A stretch of DNA of 64,000 bases from NCBI GenBank assembly GCA_964035575.1, contig OZ037849.1:744001-808000 (forward strand), written 5' to 3'. Numbering within the stretch: position 1 is the stretch's first letter; every line of letters begins with the position of its first letter. The stretch comes from Rhynchopus sp. YZ270_cl-10. Taxonomy: Eukaryota; Euglenozoa; Diplonemea; Diplonemida; Diplonemidae. Shown here piece by piece: positions 33,456 to 43,969 of this stretch. The position numbers and the translations under genes were made by a program. Under the pieces are notes generated by a model, which was not told the origin of the DNA, ran no database searches, and saw only the letters and a program-made list of their open reading frames with translations.

Positions 33456-36288
33456 CTGTACAAGGTAGCTGTGATGTGTCCATTGTTCCTCTGATCAAGG
33501 AGCAGCCAACCAAAACCAGAACTTAACTCTTTTACCCCCTCCCTTTTTTTTCTACCGTGTGGTCGTGCATTGCACTGAAGGGGGGGGGGATAAGGGAAAT
33601 GACAGCTGCAGGCTGTGGTTCCGTAATAACCGTCATCACATTTTTTTCAAAACAAAATAATATTAAAAAGGGCAGATTTTTTTTGGGTTGCGTTAGTACT
33701 ACGTTGCCCAAGAGAGATACTGCCCCAGTGTCTTTTCCAACTCTTTCCTCCCCCCACTTCCCGCAACTTGCGCAACGACGCAATGACTGCTTTTCCCCCC
33801 TCCCTATTACGTGCTCGCTCACTTACCCCACCCATCCCCTTATCCCCATTCTTAACCCCCATTTCACCAACGTTTATACCGTACGCTTTTTTTCGCTCTC
33901 TTTTTTGTGCACCTCCCCCGTCACCTATTATTCCATCTGTTTTCTCGACGGGGAGAGGGATTTTTTTTTTTTTTTGTGCATCGGAGCGGGAAAAAAACTG
34001 GGGGGAAAAATGTCATTTGACGTTTAGTACCCTTCCCCGAACACTCCCATCCCCTTTACCTTTAACAGTCGACCGTTTAAAAAAAGGCACCCTATTTTGT
34101 TTTCAGATGTTTTTGCTCCAAATGGAGTTAGAAGTTTATGGAGCACCACTTTTGCGGTTCTGGGGAAAGAACCGAGCTGCAGAGCGCATGCCTCACCAAA
34201 ACAGGTTGAGGTGTGTGCGTTCCACAACCTCTCTCACGAAATGGATGTAGGACTGCATGGTTGGGTGTCCACCCCCGGTACAGCCGATCGTCCCAAGGTA
34301 CACTGTTCACGAGAGGGCTTTGTAGCTCAACTTTTTCACGAGCCACCCCCCCCACCTCACCTCACCTCTCTCCTTCTCCATTCCATAATTTAAGGGGAAT
34401 TTTTTTTTAAAAATGGCGGCAAAACTTTGCGCAGGATGTCAGAAGCCTGAACCCACTATGCAGTGCCCCAAATGCCGCGAACTTGGCCTCCCTGCCACGT
34501 ACTTCTGCGAGCAGAGCTGCTTCCAGGCAAGCTGGAAGGCGCATAAGAAGGACCACTTGAAGGCACCTGAGGCAAGCATCGCGACCATGACGTCGGAGAA
34601 CCTGATGATGTTCAACTTCAAGGGCGAGCTCCGCCCAGGAAAGATCACTCCAATGCGCCAAGTGCCTGCACGCATTGCCCGCCCTGACTACGCTGACCAC
34701 CCAGACGGTGTCTCCTTCAGCGAGCAGAGGGACAAAGGCAAGCCCCTCCGCATCCGTGGTGAAGATGAGGTGGGTCTCCGCAAGGTCTGCCGTCTTGCCC
34801 GTGAAGTGCTTGACCTCGCGTGCGAGGCGGTCAAGCCGGGAATGACCGGAGACCAGATCGATAAGATAGTCCACGACGCGTGCCTTGCCCGTGATTCTTA
34901 CCCATCGCCGCTCAACTACTATGGATTCCCGAAGTCGGTTTGCACCAGGTGTGTAGGGGGAAAGGAAGGTAATTTTGGGAGGGGAGAAAAATCCCCAAAG
35001 GGTTGTGTGAAATACTGTAGATAAATATGTGAAAAAAAAATTCCCCAAATCGTGTACAGCTTGAACGAAGTGATCTGCCACGGAATCCCCGACTCTCACG
35101 TCTTCCAGGAGGGAGACATCGTGAACATTGATGTGACTCTGTACCACGGTATGACATACCACCCTCTCACCGAAAACGCCCCCCTCTTGCATTTCACATT
35201 TCTTTTACACTTTTCATGCCCGCTCAGCAAAAAAATAGCAAAAACTTCATAAAAACCTAAACCTCACTCCTTGACAGGCGGGTTCCACGGAGACTTGAAC
35301 GAGACTGTGTTTGTTGGTAAGCCGTCTGAGGACAGCATCAAACTTGTGAAGGCTGCCTATGAGTGCCTGTGGAGTGGGATTGATCTTGTAAAGCCGGGTG
35401 CGTTCTACAGGAACATTGCAGAGAACATCACGAAGCGTGCGAACCAGGACAACCTGAGTGTGGTGAAGACGTACTGCGGGCACGGCATCAACAAGCTCTT
35501 CCATACGTCACCAAGCATACCGCACTACGTCGGGAACAAGGCCGTCGGTGTCATGGAGGTGGGGCACGCATTCACAATCGAGCCCATGATCAACGTTGGC
35601 TCCTCCGGGGACATTACCTGGCCCGACAACTGGACCAGCACCACACCCGATGGAAGCTGGTCTGCACAGTTCGAGGAGACCATGCTCGTCACAGAGGACG
35701 GTATGTATCATATTTTCCTTGGAAAGTGGAGATCGGCAACAACCGAGGCAACTACACACTACTTCAACAATTTAGCAAAATAAAATAAAATAAAATATAG
35801 TGGAGCACAGTCTAGGGTGGCTACACTAATACAACCAAGTTTTCAAATAAAATAACAAACAACACACCGCAGGTGTCGATATCCTCACTATGCGTCCTAA
35901 CCCTAAGCCCCACTTCCTCCGTCAACTGGAGGCGCTCGAGATTCCCTGCGAGCTGTCCTTCGGTCCTGGCAGCACCGACAAGAGATGGCAGAAGTAGGGG
36001 GTGACAGGGAGTGTGAGGGTGTGTGTGTGAAGGCGAGGCCGTTATTAATGCAATCAGTATCACCCTTTTTTTCTTTTTTTTTTTTGCCTTTTGTTTTTAT
36101 TTTTCATCCCCTTTTTTTTTTCCAACGATCACTCTTGCTTTCTTTATGTCATTGTGTTCGTTTTTCATCTTTTTTTTCATCTCTTTTTTTTGGAGGGGGC
36201 GGGCGGGGTGGGTGATGAATTGTGGCAAGCCTTTTTACAGATATCATATGTGCAGAGCAAGCTGGTACATTCATCCTTCAATTTTTTT
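33456..36288 (+). repeat. Perfect 2.83-kb direct repeat, copy 2
   Basis: Partner of 26801-29633. Because the sequence before it is retroelement, the arrangement equals a 6655-bp unit (aminopeptidase plus element) followed by the first 2.83 kb of a second unit. Confidence 0.93.
34413..35997 (+). CDS. Methionine aminopeptidase type 1, copy 2
   Basis: Exons 34413-34948, 35060-35148, 35278-35700 and 35873-35997 encode the same 390-aa protein as the copy at 27758-29342, with identical introns and upstream sequence. All metal ligands and the zinc finger are intact. Sequence starts to differ about 290 bp after the stop codon, so the copies could have distinct 3' processing. Since the two copies are identical, both may be expressed, or one may be an assembly duplicate. 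Confidence 0.95.
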
Positions 36289-36732
36289 CTTGCTTTTTTT
36301 TTTTTTTTGATGTCCAAAAAAAAAACAATAAATCCACAAAAAAATAAAAGCAAAATAGCATCATGTACGTAGAAGATGTGCTGAAACAGATCTCGAAAAA
36401 AAGAAGTAAAAAGAGAGGAAAATTGTGGAAAGGGGTGCCATAGAGGGGTAGGTTACTCTCCACAGACAAAGCAAAAAAAAGAAAAGAAAGAAATCCCCCA
36501 TTTTCAACGTTTGGTCAGAGAAGAAAAAAAAAGGAAGTCTCCCGTGCAAAACAAGAGAAAAGAAACACGCTTCCAAGCACAGCTCGCTACAACTGTTTTA
36601 CATTTTCCCCCACTTTTTCCTCCCTCCCTCCACCCCCTCCCCAACTCACACATTTTTCTCTAACAGGTAGCATTCGCACGCTCCCTCCCCCCCTTTTGTG
36701 TACACAGGACAAAAAAGGAAGCAACCTATAAT
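35998..36732. other. Intergenic region
   Basis: T-rich 3' flank of aminopeptidase copy 2 to 36288, then purine-rich low-complexity sequence, then a C-rich tract (about 36605-36695) before the DHHC-like gene. No gene seen. Confidence 0.55.
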
Positions 36733-38266
36733 ATGGGTGGCATCACCAGCAAAATTCTCATCCCGGACCCTCAGATTGGCAACGCAGTGTGGCTAGGCTT
36801 CCCAGGAGGGGTCATGCTGCCGCCGTACTGGTGGGTGGCAGCGATTTCCTTTCAAATACCCTTTTTGACGACCTACGGGTTTGTCCGGCATAGCGTGGCA
36901 GGGGAACATCGATGGGTGGTAGCGGGGTGTGGGACGTTGGTATCTCTGGTAGGGATGTTCCAGGTGTTGGCGTGCACAACAGATCCTGGTATTATCCCGA
37001 GAGCAGAAACGGAAGCAAATGGGAATGCTGAATGGGCAGGTGCAGAGGTGATGGGGATGAGAGTGCGGGAGAGGGATCGCGTAGAGCTGGACGAGGATGG
37101 GGAGCCAGTGGTGTTTCGGTGGTGTGGTACCTGCCGTGTACATCGTCCGCCGCGTGCCGCGCATTGCGATACGTTAGACGTCTGCGTCGAGGAGTACGAC
37201 CACTTCTGCCCTGTGGTGGCTGCCTGCGTGGCAAAGCGTTCGCTTCGGTATTTTATGGGTTATTTGACATCGTGTGGGCTGTTGTCGATCTGGTCGGGGC
37301 TGACGTCCTGGCATCTTCTCAGAACCGAATGTGGGCCAGGGGGGAAGCATCACCACAACATCCGTGGTGTCGAGTCCATGTGTGCCTTCGCGTCGATCGG
37401 GTGTGGGGCGGGGATGTGGACCGTGCTCATGGCGCTGTTTTATGTGCAGTATGTGTTCTTTTTATCGATTTCTTCGTCTTTTTTTGTTACCTCATGAAAT
37501 AGGAGGAATGCAAAGCATTTTTTGAACACTTTGCCGTTCTGGGGATGAACCGCGCTGCAGAGCCACCCTCACCAAAACAGGTCGAGGTGCGTTTCACAAC
37601 ATCTCTCCCATAGGGTTTTTGTTGTGATGTTTGTGTTCCGTTTCTATGTGTTTTACACCCACCCTTTGGCTGCACTGCCCGATATTGTCGCTGATGCAAT
37701 GATAATGTAAACCACACCACATTCAGCTTGATATGCACGGAGAGCACACAACGAGAGTCCTTCCGCCATATCCCGAACCCCTATGCGAGTAAGTCGGTAT
37801 GTGTGCTGCACTCTTTTTTTTTCCATTTCTTTGACTGAGATGCATTTTTAGCATGTTTATCAGCTTCAGCAGGTCGAGGTTGGGCTTGGAAGCCATTGCT
37901 GCCTGATAAATGGCTGAGACTCCCTGTAGGGGGACAATTTTCGGGTACACCCCCCGGTGTTATGGTCACCAAAAGGTACACTGTTCACGGACTTTTTCAA
38001 TTCAATTCAATTTTGTTTCATTCTGTGATTTCCCTATTCTTTGTACAGGGTTCGATCTTTTCTGCGTGCAGAGCTTTGTGGATGGCGCTTTGCAGTACAC
38101 TGCCGAAGAGCAAGCTTGCACAGAGACAGCAGAGCCGTGGGGAAGGCACGACCCCCGACACTGCCACCTCGTAGTCGTTGTGGTGACGTCACGTTGCCAA
38201 TCCCCAGCAACTGTTTTTGCAATGGTGTGGGAGAGCAGGTGTTGGCCTGCCTCGCTGAATCGGTGA
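36733..38266 (+). CDS. DHHC-type palmitoyltransferase-like protein with DHFC motif
   Basis: Exons 36733-37448, 37727-37788 and 38049-38266 give 331 aa. Exon 1 has the topology of protein S-acyltransferases: two N-terminal membrane segments, a DPG motif (TTDPGIIPR, residues 84-86), a Cys-rich domain, then two more membrane segments. The Cys-rich domain reads CGTCRVHRPPRAAHC and EYDHFCPVVAACV: the signature tetrapeptide is DHFC (156-159) instead of DHHC, one structural Cys (position 148) is Leu, and WVGNC is replaced by VVAAC. Exon 2 fits the region after the last membrane segment (HLICTES and NPYA, like the family TTxE and NPxxxG motifs) in the correct phase. Exon 3 is less certain. Yeast Akr1 works with DHYC, so activity is not excluded. 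Both introns hold dispersed repeats. Confidence 0.75.
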
Positions 38267-38626
38267 TTTGCAATTATTCTCGTCTCGTCTACTGAGGAGA
38301 CGACGGTAAGAGGAGCGGTGGTTGCGTTTTTCTTGCCATTTTTTTTTTTTGTACACACGTACGGCGTCAAGCCGGATGGTCGTAGAGGGGGGGGGAGTGG
38401 GTGGGGTAGGGAGTTGTTGTGTTCTCGCTTCTCAATTTCAAACGCTTTTCTCGCTGTTTGAAAATTCGCAATAACGGTTACAAACGACCCCCCCTCCCCC
38501 TTTTTCTGGGCATATTCAGTTATATACGAACCCCAAAAAAAATTTGATTCAAAGCCCCAAATCCACAATTCCTCTCAGACACTTTGGGGCTATATTCTGC
38601 GACTTTGTTCATCAAACACACACACT
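38267..38626. other. Short intergenic region
   Basis: About 360 bp between convergent-spaced genes on the same strand. A G-run near 38384-38400 and a C-run near 38489-38500 are present. No gene seen. Confidence 0.5.
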
Positions 38627-40669
38627 ATGCAGTCAGCGTCACACCGGAATGTGAAGGCACCACTTCCTGTTCCTGAAACGGAACACATCATTACGGGGAA
38701 GGACGCACTTGCAGCGAGGCTTGCAGATGCCACAGCCATACCGGATTTGCTATGCCACCACGCAGTACTACGACCCTGCAGCGACAACACCAACACCAAC
38801 ACCGTGGTGTCAGACACAACCCTCCTCGCCCGCGCCGTGCACAGCCTCACCACAACACACCTTTCCCTCCACTCCGGCGGCCCCCCCTCCCACCCGGCCC
38901 TCCTCTGCAGCAAGCAGCGCCTCTGCACCGCGCAGGTGGCCGACATCTTTGGCACCTCCCGCACCCCTTCTGCCGACGGGGCTCCCGACACTCTCCACTC
39001 TCACCGCGAAGCGACGCACATCTGTTTATTGGTGAAAGGCTCGCTCTTTGGTTTGACCGTCATCGAAGAAAACTCTGCTGTCCCAGCAGAGCAGTTACAA
39101 CTCGCGATCGAGACAGCAGTGCAGAGGGCGAATGGATTCTTGGAGAGTGGATTGGGTGAAGGGGGGGACATTGCAAAGTATACAGCTCAAGGGAGAAAGG
39201 AGTGGGGTACAGTTAGAGCAGCGCTTCTGGAGGATATACGAAGCCGAGAGGCGGTGAGGTGTGCTGAAAGTGCGTTGTTTGTTGTTGGAATAGACGATAA
39301 AAATGAGGGTGGTAGTGGACCCCAATGGCCTGTCCAAGCGCAGTCAGGCTCCGGGTCAACCCGGTGGTATGATAACTGTCTGAATGTGAGCGTTTCGGAT
39401 GGGAGTGTCGCGCTGGTGTTTGAGGAGAGTGTGTGCGACTCGCTTGCGTTGTCGTGGCTGGCAAATGATCTGTATCATAGTCTTGCAGGGATCGAGGGGG
39501 AAGGGAAGGCGTCAGGGGCTGAGGAGGTGTCGGAAAGGCTTCTCACGCACCACCCAGGCTGTCTCAGCTGCGCCGCGGTGAAGAACCTCGAGCAGGAGAT
39601 TCGGGCGCGAGAGAAGCAGGGTCTCGTGCACACCTGGGCAGAGCGCGCTATGGTGCGTAGAGCTGCAACAGCGTCATGCCCGTCAAATGCGCACCTCCTG
39701 CACAAAATGAAGCTCGACGCCGATGCGGTAGTTCAGGTGTGTGTGTTTTTTTTTTTTTTTTTTTTGAATTTTTTTCATTGATATTTTCTGTATCGAGTAC
39801 TCGAGATCATAATGTGCTGAAATGCCCCCCTCTTTCAGGTTGCTGCTGCGATCGCATATTATAAGCATTCTGCAAAGATGCCGTTTGCTGTGCACACTGT
39901 AGGGATGCACCGGTATGTGGCGGGGCGGAATACTGGTAGTGTGGCAGCGTGCACGCCGGAGGTTGTGGCGTGTATCAAGGCGCTGTGCGATGTGGGTCCG
40001 GATGTGCTGATGGGTGACAACGACAAGGCGAAGCTGCTGCTCCATGCCATCGCGACGGCAACTGCACGCACGAAGGCTGTCCTCGAGGGCACCTCTCCCT
40101 CTGTGCAGCACAACGGGCACGTCCCGCACTATACTGCAGAGCGTGTCTGGAAGCCCATCGAGTCTGCCCATCAGTTTGAGCTCTACGGGACACCTGCCAA
40201 CAAGACGCACTTCCACTTTACGTACTTCCTCTGCAATGTCGAAGGCCTTAACAGCCAGTTCTGCTTCTCGTTTGCGCGGGAGGAGTTCGCAAGCTACCCA
40301 GAGATCTTCGTCAAGGTATGCAGGGGGTGAAAAGGGGTGAAAGGGGGGGTCCAAATCAGGGGACTATATAGTGTCGTTGTGGGATTTTTTGGAGGGAAGG
40401 AGGCTGGCACCCACGCAAGCAAAGGGAAAACATATGCGGGGCTCAGGGTTCTCTTTTCACAACGCTTCTTTTATTATTTGATAACGAATATGATAAGGTG
40501 ACTGCACGAGAGGCTTAGGGCCATCTTATAAACTTTTCTCTTTATTTGCATGAGCTGAGATGCGTTTGGGCACGTTTCAACTACGTTTTATTTATTTTAT
40601 TTTTAACAGACCATGGAAGAATGTGCGTCGGTCCTTGCGCTTGACTTTAAACGAAAGAAGGTGCTGTGA
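38627..40669 (+). CDS. Carnitine/choline acyltransferase-like protein lacking the catalytic His
   Basis: Exons 38627-39736, 39839-40315 and 40610-40669, all phase 0, give 548 aa, slightly shorter than typical carnitine acyltransferases. Family landmarks in order: IFGTSRTPSADG and HICLLVKGSLFGLTV (about 107-145), RKEWGTVRAALLEDIRSRE and ESALFVVGIDD (190-224), RWYDNCLNVSVSDGSVALVF (246-265), and in exon 2 HRYVAGRNTGSVAACTPEVV, which aligns with the GRTETIR region. At the position of the catalytic His (VYEH in carnitine acetyltransferase) this protein reads VFEE (Glu267), and the downstream GRTE-type motif is GRNT. Catalysis of acyl transfer between CoA and carnitine is therefore unlikely. The tail ends KRKKVL. 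Intron 2 carries a family A repeat. Confidence 0.75.
40495..40548 (+). repeat. Family A repeat inside an intron
   Basis: AAGGTGACTGCACGAGAGG, CTTAGGGCCATCTTATAAAC and TTTTCTCTTTATTT occupy the 3' part of intron 2 of the acyltransferase-like gene, 60-115 bp before its acceptor. Other copies of the family are near 691, 2550, 11271, 19581, 22627, 22851 and 25617. Confidence 0.75.
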
Positions 40670-41369
40670 CGTCTCGATGCTCAACCAATGCGACACGCAA
40701 GGCTTCAAAGTGGAGGGGCGGACGTTTACTGTTCACAACACATTGTGGTACTGTCACTGTTCGAACCACTTATTAAAAAACCAAACAACCATCTATTTGC
40801 CTATGCTGTGCGTGCATCTTGACAGATTAGCACTGCACATCTTTCTTTATGGGGGGTGGGGTGGGATGTTTTTTTTTTTCCGATGTTTTCTCACCGAGGT
40901 CTTTTTTGCATAACAACTGGTACATCTGTTTTGCTTGTCTTCCGACGAATAGAAAGAGTATCCACTGTAGGGGAGCTTTTTTAACTTGAGTACAATACAC
41001 CAATGGAGACGTCCCATTGCCCCTCCCCCTGTTGTTATTTTTGTCCCATCTTCGAACCTAGCGTGGTCCAGCGTTGAAAAAAAGAGGATAGAGAACCTGG
41101 AGGTGAGTCACTTCGCTGCAGTTACACAGTGAAGGCAGCACATCCCGGCCCACTTCATGCATGAGCCATACTATGGGATGCCGGGTGGGTGCTGCAACTG
41201 CTGCTACCAAGTTGTCTTGTATCGGAAGTGATTGGGTGCGTCGCGCCTAATTAACAAGGAAAAGGGGAGAAGTACAGAGCACAATCTGACCCCAGGTTTC
41301 CCCTCACATCTCACCACAGAAACACACACATTGCCTTCTTATTCATTGGCAGGTAGTTTGGCATCTCCA
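40670..41369. other. Intergenic region
   Basis: No gene supported. The final 60 bp (from about 41318) are shared with the region upstream of the next cyclase-like gene at 43970 and probably hold common promoter or leader signals (ACCACAGAAACACACACATT). Confidence 0.55.
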
Positions 41370-43112
41370 ATGATGGACTGCGTTCGGAGCGGAGTCACAC
41401 TGAACGGCACACTCGGCCGTAAAGAAAGCAAAAAACGTGCTGTCTTATGTCTGTACGCAGGGGCCACTAGTATCTTCATCATGTTCAACACCCTTGTCGA
41501 CTACGGGCGCATCCTTGTCCAGCCAGTCTCCTGCTTCAACACCTTTATCATGTTGACGGTACACAGTTCCGTTGCGGTGGCAGTCCTCTGTGGGAAAAAT
41601 ATGTCGATGCGTGTTATCATTGCCTATATCTACATGTTTGTGTTCAGCACATTGATGTTAGACCTCTCGGGACGGGCGATCGGCACGGTGCACTGGCCTC
41701 TTCTGGTCTTGGGGGTGGACCTGCTTCTGGTGATGCAGGTGCCCTCGGGGTACACGTTGGCGGTGGTGGGATGTGTGGTGTTCTGGTTGTTGCTGATGGG
41801 GGCGGAGGAGGCCTTTCGCTTTGGGTTGCTGGATCTGCCTGGTTTGCGTGCGCAGGATGGTGAGTACGGACGCAAGCAGTACTTCGCAACGCTGATGGAC
41901 TGCGAGACGCTTCCGTGTCCCACAAACACCTTCCCGCCCCGAGGTATGGTGTCCGCAATCAGCGTCTTCGTTCTCGACTTCCTCATAACAAACGGCTTTG
42001 CGCGAGAAGTCCAATGTGAACAACGTTCCATGCAAAGAACCATCGACACTGTGCAAGAAATCGCCTCATTGCTTGCAGGGTACGACGTGGACAAGGTGGC
42101 GCAACTGTTAGAAACACACGGAAACCAGCTTCCATGGGAGATGACAGCAGCACTGCGTGCGTTGGAGGAGAACTTGAGGAAGTACAAAGCGTACCTCCCG
42201 AAGACGTGTCTGCCGTTTGAGGAAGAAGAGGAAGCGGAAGAATGTGCGAGGGTGCACAACGAAGGGTCAGAGTCGACTGAATCTCACGTGTCGGTGTGTA
42301 GTGCGGCAAAGAAGGTGGTGGTGCCGCGCGTGATTGAAGCGAATATGATATGGATAAAGTCCACGTTGCTGACGGTGAACATCAAGGACGCGTTGGGGCT
42401 GATCGAGCAGGATAACGGACGGTTTTCACAGCTCTTCAGTTCGCTTCTGATCAGCACCTTAGAAGCAACAGAGGCCCGTCGTGGAGTGGTCGACATCTTC
42501 ATCGGCGACAGAATCCACTGTTCTTTCAACGCTTCGAAGAGGTGTGCCAACCACGCCACCTCAGCTCTCCACACCGCAAGAAGCATTACACTCGAGAACT
42601 CCTTCCCAGCTAACATCGGTGTGGCAACAGGAGAGGTGCTGCGTGGTGATATGGGGTGTGACGTGATGCGCCGCTTCAGCATGGTCGGACCCTTGGTACG
42701 TGATGTGCACGGAATGGAGCGGGCTGGACGGTTCTTTGGGTGCGACGTCATTTGCAACCGTATGTGCTTCAGCGATGCTGAGTGTGAACACGACCTGCGT
42801 CTGATTCCTTGCAAGGTGGAGGTTGATACGGGGTGTGAACATGCGGTAGTGGCCGAGCTCGTGACCGACGGACTGGGCGAGGAGAAGCAAAGAAACACGG
42901 GCGAGTGGATGTACCAGATCGGGAAGAAGAAGGACTGGGACGACTACAACGAGGTTGTGCGGAAGTACTTCAGTGGGGCTGCGTCTGCAGACGAGGTTGA
43001 TGCCGCTGCACTAGTGCACGGCCAAGCCGATGCTGTCGTGCAAGCTGCATCAACCAAAGGCGGTCTCCTCCGCCTTCCCCTGCGAAGCGACGAAGATCGG
43101 TTTGCAGTGTGA
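41370..43112 (+). CDS. Multipass membrane cyclase-like protein 2 (catalytic residues lost)
   Basis: Single exon, 580 aa from 41370 (Met-Met start; 41373 is equivalent). The N-terminus carries the family opener GVTLNGTLGRKESKKR. Five or six membrane segments follow to about residue 210 with the FRFGLLDLPGLRAQDGEYGR signature and the CETLPCP loop. Then come the helical linker (IDTVQEIASLLAGYDVDK, LRKYKAYLPKTCLPF), an acidic spacer, and a degenerate class III cyclase domain (TLLTVNIKDA, VVDIFIGDRIHCSFNASK, ATGEVLRGDMGCDVMRRFSM, VRDVHGME). It lacks the first metal-binding Asp and the catalytic Asn/Arg pair. It is the upstream member of a tandem pair, and most of its length is almost identical to its neighbour. 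The role is probably sensing or dimer regulation of a true cyclase, by inference. Confidence 0.82.
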   Translation: MMDCVRSGVTLNGTLGRKESKKRAVLCLYAGATSIFIMFNTLVDYGRILVQPVSCFNTFIMLTVHSSVAVAVLCGKNMSMRVIIAYIYMFVFSTLMLDLSGRAIGTVHWPLLVLGVDLLLVMQVPSGYTLAVVGCVVFWLLLMGAEEAFRFGLLDLPGLRAQDGEYGRKQYFATLMDCETLPCPTNTFPPRGMVSAISVFVLDFLITNGFAREVQCEQRSMQRTIDTVQEIASLLAGYDVDKVAQLLETHGNQLPWEMTAALRALEENLRKYKAYLPKTCLPFEEEEEAEECARVHNEGSESTESHVSVCSAAKKVVVPRVIEANMIWIKSTLLTVNIKDALGLIEQDNGRFSQLFSSLLISTLEATEARRGVVDIFIGDRIHCSFNASKRCANHATSALHTARSITLENSFPANIGVATGEVLRGDMGCDVMRRFSMVGPLVRDVHGMERAGRFFGCDVICNRMCFSDAECEHDLRLIPCKVEVDTGCEHAVVAELVTDGLGEEKQRNTGEWMYQIGKKKDWDDYNEVVRKYFSGAASADEVDAAALVHGQADAVVQAASTKGGLLRLPLRSDEDRFAV

Positions 43113-43969
43113 GATCCTTTGTCAAAACTCAATGAAAACCGGACGCAGTATTAGTGGTGACACGACTGAGCCGTAGTATTTATATTTTCTTCACAACCAA
43201 AAAACACCCATACCGAGTGAGCTGCAAGAGCACCCACGAATTGTTAGACCTTCCCTGTTATTTTACGAAAGGCAGTAGTGGTTTAATTGGCCTTCACAAC
43301 CCCAGCAATGTATGTGCACAATACACATGCATAACAAAGTGCTCTGCGCCTGGTTTGTGTTGGGTCCAAACAAAACAAAAAGCAAAGACAAAACATACAC
43401 AGATCTATAAGTTTAATCAAAAGAATCCACGAGCGCAAAGTTTGCCCTGCAAATTTACATTTGCATCAAAACCCCGCTGTATGGGTTTGCCTCTGGAAAT
43501 TAAACACACACCAACCACCAAAAAATGACCTACATCCACCACTTTCCCACCTACCACTCTCTTGATTCACCCCTGATGCCTCGTCCCTTTCGGGAAACGG
43601 TTGCAGAACCATTGTGCGGAGAGCGAGGGTATTGCTTACAAATGCACACACCCAACAAGCCCAACGAAGCATCCGTCCGACGGCTCCTTCGGCTTCGCTG
43701 AGTACAGCGAAGCCTTGTTGCATTCCTTGTACGTAGGGAGGAAGCTGCTCCAAACACTCAAATACAGCGTGTTTCGAAGCTGCGTCTGTTTTCCACGCGG
43801 ATATCATACGGAGCGAAGACTTACGCCCTAGATCAGGTGCTGCCTGCTTTCCCACGTAACATTCTCCTCACGTTCTTTTGAGAGACCAAATAAAACAACA
43901 GCACCTCTTGACACCACAGAAACACACACATTGCCTTCTCATCCATTGGCAGGTAGTTTGGCATCTCCA
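43113..43969. other. Spacer of the cyclase-like tandem pair
   Basis: Sequence at about 43437-43530 (GCAAATTTACATTTGCATCA) recurs after the second gene at about 45930-46020, and 43916-43969 recurs from about 41318. The spacer is therefore part of the duplicated unit plus about 380 bp of unique DNA. A frame on the minus strand around 43466-43855 is not convincing. Confidence 0.6.

Noticed and set aside
37896-38174. 92-codon frame overlapping DHHC-like exon 3
   Set aside because: It starts inside a dispersed family B repeat and uses a frame incompatible with the splice phase set by exon 2.
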